Shown here: positions 1 to 6,071 of the stretch, one piece after another
How the letters are laid out: each line of letters begins with the position of its first letter
Position numbering within the stretch: position 1 is the first letter of the stretch
Origin: 40CM-2-70-7 sp035505915
GTDB taxonomy: Bacteria; Gemmatimonadota; Gemmatimonadetes; Gemmatimonadales; GWC2-71-9
DNA: 12,183 bases
Direction: 5' to 3'
NCBI GenBank assembly: GCA_035505915.1
Contig: DATJQI010000026.1
Coordinates: 1-12,183, forward strand
Made by a program: the position numbers and the translations under genes
The notes under the pieces: model-generated
The model's input: the letters and a program-made list of their open reading frames with translations, nothing else
What the model was told of the DNA's origin: nothing
Databases searched by the model: none

Positions 1-2539
1 CGCCCCGCTTCCAGTCCCACAGGAACCCCAGGGACCAGCGGTGCCAGGTCAAGTCACTCGAGAACGACATCTGGAACTTCGGATTGGCGTCCCCGACCAC
101 CGCCACCTTCCCGGTCGAGTCGAGTCCCACGATCTGGGTCGCGGACTTCCCCTGCTCGATCTGGAAGGCGCCCAACGCCGTTCCGAAGCCTCCCACCTGG
201 AACGCCGGCACGGGGAGCTGTTCGACGATGCTGTTGTTGGTGAAGAACGTGGTCCGCAGGATCCAGCTGGCGGCCGCGGTGCGCACCGGCGACACCGCGA
301 CCGACAGCTCGAGCCCGTGGTTGCGCAGCTCCCCGCCGTTGAACACCCGGGTGGCCTGCCCGGCGGAGGGACCGAGGGTCTGGGTCAGGATCAGGTTGGT
401 GATCGTCTTCTGATAGACGGTGACGCCGACGGTGGCGAACTGGTTCCCCAACGTGGCATCCACGCCGGCTTCGATCTCGGTGTTGGTCTCCGGCCGGATC
501 CCGGGGTCTCCCGCCTGGGGTGTCACGGCCGTTCCGAACAGTCCGGCGATGGTGCCGGTGGTATCCGGCGTGAACCGGACGCCGAAGAGGGGAAGGTTCC
601 CCGTCTGGCCCCAGGCCGCGCGGACCTTGAGCTCATCCACGCCGTGGACGGGTGTGAGAAAGCGGTACGAGGCCGCGGCCTTGGGGAAGAGATAGTACTT
701 GTCGGGGTCGCCGTTCACGCTGGACCGCTCGCCCCGAAGTCCCACCGTCATGAGGAGGCGCTCCTGCATCGCCAGCACCTCTTCCTGTGCATACCAGCTG
801 AAGTTCCTGGTGGGCTGGACGAACTGGGTCAGCTGGATATTCGTGGCCTGCTGGATGTTGATCGCGCCCGACAGAAAGTCGCGGCCCACCAGGCTGGTCT
901 GGTCCAGCTCTTGATCCTCGTATTGCAAGCCCGCGGAGGTGGTGGCCGTGTACGCCCCGGAGGCCGGGGCGTAGCGATGATTGAGGCCGCCGGACAGAGT
1001 GAGGAGGTGCTCCGCGGCTTTGCCGAGGACCATCGTGCCCGGCTCGCCGTCGGCCGGCTCGTACTGTAGATCCGGCGGCGACAGGATGTTGTTCTGCTGG
1101 TTGAAGTAGTCCACGCCCCCCTGCAGCGTGGCCTGCAGGTGCTGGGTGGGGGTCGTGAACACGTCGTAGTTGACGCTCCCCGAGCCGAGCACCCGCCAGA
1201 CTGTTTCGTTGTTCTGGAGCAGGGCGAAGGTCTGCAGAGGGTTCGACGGCGCGAAGGGATTGACCGGGTAGACCCCGTTCACGGGCTGAAGATTGAAAAA
1301 GCTCGGCGTGAACGGGAGCACCAGAAACGTGCTGGTGCCGGTGTTGTCGTTGTTCGAAATGCCGCGATCGGCCTCGCTGTGAATCACCTGGGTATTGAGG
1401 CTCACGCGGAACGAGCTGCCCAGGAACTGGTCGAGGTTGGCGCGCAACGACTGTTTGTCGTACCCCGTATTCTCGGCGATCCCTCCGTCGTGCTTCACGA
1501 GCCCGGAGAGGAAGTAGTTGGTCGAGCCGGTACCGCCGCTCACGCTGGCGTCGGTTTCCGTGGAGAGCGGGTGCTGGCCATACAGGGCGCCCTCGTTATC
1601 GAACGCGGGGCAGCCGTTGCGGCACAGCACGCCGACCAGCGAGTCGTGTCCGAACGCCGCGACCGCTTCGGCCGAATCCTTGAAGGCGCGCGATCCCAGG
1701 CTGTTCGACACGCGGAACTGGCCGAAGCGCTGGGTCATGGCGTAGCGGGGCTTCCCCGCCTGGCCGCGCTTCGTGGTGATGATGATCACGCCGTTGGCCG
1801 CCTGGGAGCCGTAAATGGCGGCCGCCGACGCGCCCTTCAGAATCTCGATGTGATCGATGTCCGCGGGATTCAAGTCCGCGATGCGATTCACGGGGTTGTC
1901 CTGACTCGACGCGTTACCACCGGCTCCCGCCGCCGTGACCGCGTTCATGTTGCTCGCAAGGGCGTCGTTCGAGACCACCATCCCGTCCACGATGATGAGG
2001 GGATCCACCCCCCCGTTGATGGTGGTGACACCCCGGAGGTTGATCTGTCCGCCTCCCCCCGGCGCGCCCGAGTTCATCTGGATCAGCGCCCCCGGCACCT
2101 TGCCCTGCAGTGCGCTCTCGATGGTCGAGGACGGCGCGCGCGAAAGCTCGTCGGCCTGCACCGTGGACACGGCGTTGGCAAGGTTCTTCTGCTCGACGCC
2201 GGTCACCAGTCCCGTCACGACGATGGCGTCCAGGTGAAACACGTCGGGCTCCAGCTGGATATCCGCGACCGACTGGTCCCCGGCGACCGTCACCTGCTGG
2301 CGCTTGTAGCCGATCATCCGGACCAGCAGCGTCACCGCGCCGTCGGGCGCGACCAGGGAGAACACACCCTTGTCATTGGTGACCGCCGCGACGGTCGACC
2401 CGAGAACGGCCACGCTGGCTCCCGACACCGAGTCCTTCGTGACGACGTTCGTGACGTGCCCGGTGATGATCCGTTGCTGGGCGAGAGCGGCGGCGGGGCT
2501 GGCGAGCAACAACGCGAGGGCAAGCGGACGGCTCCACAT
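1..2539 (-). CDS. SusC/RagA-family TonB-linked outer membrane protein (C-terminus beyond left edge)
   Basis: About 846 codons are visible, read on the minus strand from ATG at 2539, with no stop before the edge. A signal peptide (residues 1-20, ending ALA before QQ) is followed by a carboxypeptidase-regulatory-like beta domain (about 24-97), a TonB-box-like segment (FHLDAIVVTG, about 101-110) and a plug domain (about 115-257). The plug carries the family hallmarks NLRGVTTINGG, PLIIVDGM, DIDHIEILKGASAAAIYGSQAANGV (in part) and VIIITTKRG. The rest is beta-barrel. The family imports glycans, peptides or other large substrates with a SusD lipoprotein lid; a susD gene would lie left of the window and is not visible. 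The start is supported by AAGGGAGG (2545-2552) five bases upstream. Typical members have about 1000 residues, so roughly 150 are missing here. The last visible residues (FLWDWKRG) match the family's late-barrel region. Family sure; substrate unknown. Confidence 0.95.
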   Translation of the reverse strand, partial: MWSRPLALALLLASPAAALAQQRIITGHVTNVVTKDSVSGASVAVLGSTVAAVTNDKGVFSLVAPDGAVTLLVRMIGYKRQQVTVAGDQSVADIQLEPDVFHLDAIVVTGLVTGVEQKNLANAVSTVQADELSRAPSSTIESALQGKVPGALIQMNSGAPGGGGQINLRGVTTINGGVDPLIIVDGMVVSNDALASNMNAVTAAGAGGNASSQDNPVNRIADLNPADIDHIEILKGASAAAIYGSQAANGVIIITTKRGQAGKPRYAMTQRFGQFRVSNSLGSRAFKDSAEAVAAFGHDSLVGVLCRNGCPAFDNEGALYGQHPLSTETDASVSGGTGSTNYFLSGLVKHDGGIAENTGYDKQSLRANLDQFLGSSFRVSLNTQVIHSEADRGISNNDNTGTSTFLVLPFTPSFFNLQPVNGVYPVNPFAPSNPLQTFALLQNNETVWRVLGSGSVNYDVFTTPTQHLQATLQGGVDYFNQQNNILSPPDLQYEPADGEPGTMVLGKAAEHLLTLSGGLNHRYAPASGAYTATTSAGLQYEDQELDQTSLVGRDFLSGAINIQQATNIQLTQFVQPTRNFSWYAQEEVLAMQERLLMTVGLRGERSSVNGDPDKYYLFPKAAASYRFLTPVHGVDELKVRAAWGQTGNLPLFGVRFTPDTTGTIAGLFGTAVTPQAGDPGIRPETNTEIEAGVDATLGNQFATVGVTVYQKTITNLILTQTLGPSAGQATRVFNGGELRNHGLELSVAVSPVRTAAASWILRTTFFTNNSIVEQLPVPAFQVGGFGTALGAFQIEQGKSATQIVGLDSTGKVAVVGDANPKFQMSFSSDLTWHRWSLGFLWDWKRG

Positions 2540-2689
2540 GGCAGCCTCCCTTCGGGGCGTCTGCGTCGATGGACGGCGATCGAGGGGCTACCTTGCTCCA
2601 CTCTTGGACGGGTGGCAAGTTGGGACGTCCGTTTCGTATTGCACCATCGAAAGGCGCCGGGAATCGGGCGTTATGTTGGCGAGGGTGCC
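2540..2689. promoter_or_regulatory. Divergent intergenic region between SusC gene and plus-strand cluster
   Basis: These 150 bases separate the SusC gene (minus) from the plus-strand sensory cluster, so both promoters probably lie here. I find no convincing -35/-10 pair in either direction. Visible structure: an interrupted inverted repeat (CTTG 2592-2595 with CAAG 2616-2619, and CCAC 2598-2601 with GTGG 2612-2615), an 8-bp palindrome GGACGTCC at 2623-2630, and Shine-Dalgarno sequences at each end. That it is regulatory follows from gene orientation only. Confidence 0.4.
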
Positions 2690-2905
2690 ATGAGCGACCT
2701 ACACGCACGCCTCCAGACCGCCCTCGGGGACCGCTACGCGGTCCACTCGGAGCTGGGAAACGGCGGCCTGGCCACGGTCTTCCTCGCCGACGACCTCCGC
2801 CACAGCCGCCAGGTCGCAGTCAAGGTCCTGCAGGAAGGGGAGGCCCTGGTCGCGGACTTCGGCATCGCGATGGCGGCCCGGTCGACTACAATGCCCGGAG
2901 CATGA
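2690..2905 (+). pseudogene. Internally deleted Hanks-type Ser/Thr kinase remnant (71 codons)
   Basis: The 71-residue reading frame starts at ATG 2690 behind GAGGG (2681-2685). Residues 1-47 are a kinase N-lobe: a typical leader (ALGDRYAVHSELG), glycine loop GNGGLATVFLA and VAVKVL with the ATP-binding lysine at 45. Residue 48 onward is the segment that normally follows the catalytic loop, QEGEALVADFGIAMA, with DFG at 56-58. Compared with the intact kinase at 8232-10550, about 99 residues are missing between KVL and HEGEAMIADFG, including helix C, the hinge and the HRD catalytic loop. The activation loop, C-lobe and any sensor domain are also absent. It cannot be a working kinase. The frame stays open and its TGA overlaps the next gene's ATG (ATGA, 2902-2905), so it may still be translated as a coupling leader or small protein. 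Pseudogene is the cautious call. Confidence 0.8.
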
Positions 2906-4665
2906 ATCTCGCCATCTCGATCCCGCTCGCCACCGAGCTGCCGGCGGCCGTGCTCCTGGCCACCATCATACTCGGCCTCTCGATCCTGTCGGCGTTCCTC
3001 TACCGGAGGTACGGCAAGCCGTACCTCCGGTGGCTGGCCGTCGCCTGGGGTCTCTATCTCCTCCGGGTCGCGGCGATCACGACGTTTCTCGTCACCGACC
3101 GGCCCATCTGGCTGTACTGGCACCAGGTGCTCACCGGCTGGACGACGCTCGCGCTTCTGTGGGCCGCCCTGGTCTTCGCGCGGCAGCCCGCGTGGCGCTG
3201 GCCGTACGCCCTGCTCCTCGCGTTCCCTCCGGTCTGGTCGTACCTCGCCATCTACCGGTTCCAGAGCTTCCTGCTCGCCTCGGGCCCCGCGGTGCTGTTC
3301 CTCAGCCTGGTGACGCTCTGGACCGGCGGAACGTTTCTCCGCCACTACCGCCGGGTGCGCGCCACCGGGGCCGCGATCCTGGCCGTCGCGCTCCTCCTCT
3401 GGGGGCTGCACCACCTGGACTACCCGCTGCTCCGGGCGCGCGGTGTGTGGAGCCCCTGGGGCGACTACCTCGATATCCTGTTCCTCCTCGCCACCGGCGC
3501 GGGGATCCTGGTGCTGGTTCAAGATGAGCTGCGCGGGGGGCTGGCCGCCCTCTCCGCCCTCTCCGGGGACCTGCAAGCCCGGAACGGCGACGGCCTCGCG
3601 ACGCTCCTGCAACGTCCGCTGGCGCTGCCCGCGGTACTCGGAAGCGCCATGATCGCCCTGCGCGACGGAGAGGCCCGCTGCATCGCGGGCGCGGGGGCCT
3701 GCGAGGGATGGCCCGCCGTCGAGCTCCCCCGGCGCGAGGCCGAAGCGACGGCCGCCGTCATCCGCACTGGCAAACCGGGGTTCCTCCGCGACTGGCCCGA
3801 CGTCCGCGCCGGGGCATTCCCCTACGCGGCGATCCTGCCGGTGCTGAGCGGCGACGCACCGACCGCCGCCTTGGTGGTGGTCGGCAACGCTCGAGACCCC
3901 TTCACGGCGCTGGACGAGAGCTTCCTCCGCGCACTGGGCGGCCAGATCGGCGCGGCACTGCACTCGGCCGACCTCTACCGGCGCCTCGAGGCGCGCACCG
4001 CCGAGCTGGCGCTGCTCTCCTCCCACGTCGTGGCGGAGCACGAGGCCGAGCGCCGCCGCCTGTCCCTGGAATTGCACGACGAGACGGCCCAGGTCTTCAC
4101 CGCCGTGAAGCTCCAGCTGGGCGTGCTGGGAGAGCAGCTCTCCACACCGCTGGCGGAACGCCTGGCGAAGACGGTGGACCTCATCGACACCGGGATGCAG
4201 AGTATCCGCCGGGTGACGAACCAGCTCCGGCCGCCCGTCCTGGACGACCTCGGCCTCCTGTCCGCCCTCCGCTCGCTGACCGACGCTTTCGCGGACCGGA
4301 CGGGCGTGACGGTGGACCTGGAGCTGGTGGCGGCCCCGCCTCCGCTCAGCAAGGCGGCGGAGCTGGCGCTCTTCCGAGCCACCCAGGAGGCCCTGGCGAA
4401 CGTCGCCAGGCACGCCGACGCCCGCCGCGTCGCGGTGCGCGTGGCCGCGCCGGGAGACCGTGTGACCCTCGAAGTCCACGACGACGGCCGCGGCCTTCCC
4501 GCCGGATTTGATCTGACGCGGGCGGAGCGGGAGGGGCACCTGGGTCTCGTCGGCATGCGGGAACGAATCGAGGCGCTGGGCGGCGATTTCGCCGTCACCG
4601 GGCCGCCCGGCGCGGGGGTGACCGTGCGGGTCGGCGTTCCGGCGGCGCCGGGAGGCGTTGCGTGA
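2902..4665 (+). CDS. Seven-TM, GAF-containing sensor histidine kinase (HisKA_3 / NarX-DesK type)
   Basis: A 587-residue membrane sensor kinase that should autophosphorylate and pass phosphate to the adjacent regulator. Seven hydrophobic helices (about 14-34, 43-63, 73-93, 100-120, 124-144, 155-175, 188-207) form the input region. A GAF-like domain follows (about 230-357, including FLRALGGQIGAALHSADLY). The HisKA_3 dimerisation domain has ERRRLSLELHDE with phospho-acceptor His392. The HATPase domain has the N-box EALANVARHAD (Asn500), the G1 box DDGRG (from Asp527) and the G2 segment GHLGLVGMRERIEALGG. All catalytic motifs look intact. The ATG at 2902 overlaps the kinase remnant's stop; GGAG lies only one base upstream, so initiation probably depends on coupling. 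The frame is open upstream to 2569, but those residues lie antisense to intergenic DNA and over the remnant and do not resemble protein. The signal sensed is unknown. Confidence 0.93.
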   Translation: MNLAISIPLATELPAAVLLATIILGLSILSAFLYRRYGKPYLRWLAVAWGLYLLRVAAITTFLVTDRPIWLYWHQVLTGWTTLALLWAALVFARQPAWRWPYALLLAFPPVWSYLAIYRFQSFLLASGPAVLFLSLVTLWTGGTFLRHYRRVRATGAAILAVALLLWGLHHLDYPLLRARGVWSPWGDYLDILFLLATGAGILVLVQDELRGGLAALSALSGDLQARNGDGLATLLQRPLALPAVLGSAMIALRDGEARCIAGAGACEGWPAVELPRREAEATAAVIRTGKPGFLRDWPDVRAGAFPYAAILPVLSGDAPTAALVVVGNARDPFTALDESFLRALGGQIGAALHSADLYRRLEARTAELALLSSHVVAEHEAERRRLSLELHDETAQVFTAVKLQLGVLGEQLSTPLAERLAKTVDLIDTGMQSIRRVTNQLRPPVLDDLGLLSALRSLTDAFADRTGVTVDLELVAAPPPLSKAAELALFRATQEALANVARHADARRVAVRVAAPGDRVTLEVHDDGRGLPAGFDLTRAEREGHLGLVGMRERIEALGGDFAVTGPPGAGVTVRVGVPAAPGGVA

Positions 4666-5312
4666 GCGGCGCCATCCGGGTGCTCATCGCCGACGACCAT
4701 ATCGTCGTCCGCCAGGGCATCCGGTATGTCCTCGAAGGAGAGCCGGGGCTCGTCGTGGTGGGCGAGGCGGACAACGGACCGGACACCATCGCCGCCGCGG
4801 CGCGGGAGCGTCCCGACGTAGTGCTGCTCGACCTCACCATGCCCGGGGCCTCCGGGCTCGAGGTGGTGCGCGGCTTGCGCACGCGGGTTCCGGCCACCCG
4901 CGTCCTGATCCTCAGCGTGCACGATGACCGGGAATACGTGGTGGAAAGCGTCCGCGCGGGTGCCCACGGCTTCCTGCGCAAGGACTCGACGCCGGGAGAA
5001 ATCCGCCAGGCGATCCGGGCGGTGCACGCGGGCGACTCGTTCTTCAGCCCCCCTGCCGCCCGTCACCTCGCCGAAGCGGTCCAGGAGGATGCCCGGGACG
5101 GCGGCCCGGAGCTCCTGACCGCCCGGGAGCGCGATGTCCTCCTCCGGGTGGCACGCGGGCGCACCAATCGCGAAATGGCCGCCGAGCTGGGGATCAGTGT
5201 CCGCACGGTCGAGGCGCATCGCGACAGCCTGATGCGGAAGCTCCGGATCCACACCGTGGCCGGGCTCACGCGGTTCGCGATGGAACACGGCCTGTTCGAA
5301 GGCGCTCCGTAG
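4662..5312 (+). CDS. NarL/FixJ-family response regulator with LuxR-type HTH
   Basis: A 216-residue DNA-binding response regulator. The receiver domain (about 5-122) shows the acidic pair Asp11-Asp12, phospho-acceptor Asp57 in DVVLLDLTMPG, the Ser85 switch residue in ILSVHDD and the conserved Lys107 in FLRKD. The LuxR/GerE helix-turn-helix (about 150-212) begins LTARERDVLLRVARGRTN and contains ISVRTVEAHRDSLMRKL. Translation starts at GTG 4662, which overlaps the histidine kinase stop (GTGA). GGAGG at 4651-4655, six bases upstream, supports this start. The gene order makes it the cognate partner of the upstream HisKA_3 kinase; this kinase class pairs with NarL-type regulators. Targets cannot be read directly, but the next two genes and its own cluster are the natural candidates. 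Confidence 0.95.
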   Translation: MSGAIRVLIADDHIVVRQGIRYVLEGEPGLVVVGEADNGPDTIAAAARERPDVVLLDLTMPGASGLEVVRGLRTRVPATRVLILSVHDDREYVVESVRAGAHGFLRKDSTPGEIRQAIRAVHAGDSFFSPPAARHLAEAVQEDARDGGPELLTARERDVLLRVARGRTNREMAAELGISVRTVEAHRDSLMRKLRIHTVAGLTRFAMEHGLFEGAP

Positions 5313-5369
5313 GAATCACTCCGTAGTCCTGCGAATATCCGGAGACGCGGCCGCGGACTAGCGTGTCGC
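5305..5369 (+). promoter_or_regulatory. Candidate operator/promoter between regulator and 7-TM protein
   Basis: The 57-base gap (5313-5369) is the only break of note in the plus-strand cluster. CTCCGTAG occurs twice in direct orientation (5305-5312, ending in the regulator's TAG stop, and 5319-5326). TAGTCC (5324-5329) is mirrored by GGACTA (5355-5360). NarL-type regulators often bind short paired half-sites, so this could be the regulator's site. No -10/-35 is clear and the repeats are short enough to be chance. Confidence 0.3.
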
Positions 5370-6071
5370 ATGCCGTCCGACTTCGTCGACTACATCCCGC
5401 TCGCGACCACCCTCGTGGCGGCGGCGTTCGCCCTCTCCCTCTTCCGCCGGTTCCGCGCCAAAGGCGGTCTCCACCTCCTGTGGTGGGGCATCGGCGCGGT
5501 CACCTACGCGTCCGGTACGGTCACCGAGTCGCTCACGACGCTCCTTGGCTGGCACGAACCCGTGTTCCGGCTCTGGTACATCACGGGAGCGCTGCTGGGC
5601 GGCGCGCCGCTGGCCCAGGGCAGCGTGTACCTCCACCTCCGCGCGCCGGTCGCACATCGCCTGACGGCCGCCCTGATCGCGACGGTCGCGGTGGCGGCGA
5701 CGTGTGTCTGGCTTTCGCCCATCAACTACGCGCTGGTCGAGCCCCACCATCTGACCGGCCGGGTCCTGGCCTGGCAGTGGGTCCGGGCGTTCAGTCCGTT
5801 CATCAACACGTATGCGTTCATCTTCCTGGCCGGCACCGCCGCCTGGTCCGCGTGGCGCTACCGGACGAAGCAGGAAACCCGCGGGCGCTTCATCGGCAAC
5901 GCGCTGATCGCGGCGGGCGCGGTGCTGCCGGGCATCGGCGGATCCTTCACGCGGTTCGGTCACACCGAAGTCCTGTACGTCACCGAGTTCATCGGCATCG
6001 TGCTGATCTTCCTGGGCTATCGCTTCGCGACGCGCCCCGCCCTCTCCATTCCCGCTCGGGACCCCTCATGA
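5370..6071 (+). CDS. Seven-helix integral membrane protein of unknown function
   Basis: A 233-residue protein with seven predicted membrane helices (about 9-25, 34-53, 69-89, 98-116, 141-161, 175-193, 200-220) and short basic loops such as RRFRAK and RYRTKQETRGR. There is no enzymatic or signalling domain after the last helix. I do not recognise a named family. Size and helix count resemble the seven-helix input region of the histidine kinase two genes upstream, so it may be a free-standing sensor or ligand-binding relative of that module; this is inference. No Shine-Dalgarno sequence precedes ATG 5370. Its stop overlaps the start of the TonB-dependent receptor (ATGA, 6068-6071), so the two are probably co-translated. 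It could be an inner-membrane partner of that receptor or an accessory sensor for its substrate. Confidence 0.8.
   Translation: MPSDFVDYIPLATTLVAAAFALSLFRRFRAKGGLHLLWWGIGAVTYASGTVTESLTTLLGWHEPVFRLWYITGALLGGAPLAQGSVYLHLRAPVAHRLTAALIATVAVAATCVWLSPINYALVEPHHLTGRVLAWQWVRAFSPFINTYAFIFLAGTAAWSAWRYRTKQETRGRFIGNALIAAGAVLPGIGGSFTRFGHTEVLYVTEFIGIVLIFLGYRFATRPALSIPARDPS

Noticed and set aside
2592..2619. Interrupted inverted repeat in the divergent region as an operator
   Set aside because: Only two 4-bp arm pairs with a bulge; too weak alone to call, so it is mentioned only under the intergenic entry.
1139..2689. Long plus-strand open frame antisense to the SusC gene
   Set aside because: Its composition is Arg/His/Val-rich, as expected from reading GC-rich coding DNA backwards. 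The minus strand gives a full SusC plug with family motifs. Only its last part (from 2690) is meaningful, as the kinase remnant.
2569..2901. Upstream extension of the histidine kinase to 2569
   Set aside because: The extra 111 residues overlap the kinase remnant in another frame, are Arg/Gly/Pro-rich and have no homology-like character.
2734..4539. 601-codon minus-strand open frame over the histidine kinase
   Set aside because: Shadow frame: Arg/Gly/Glu-rich with no recognisable motifs, whereas the plus strand encodes all histidine kinase boxes.
3975..5288. 437-codon minus-strand open frame over the histidine kinase and regulator
   Set aside because: Antisense to two well-supported genes and with no domain signature.
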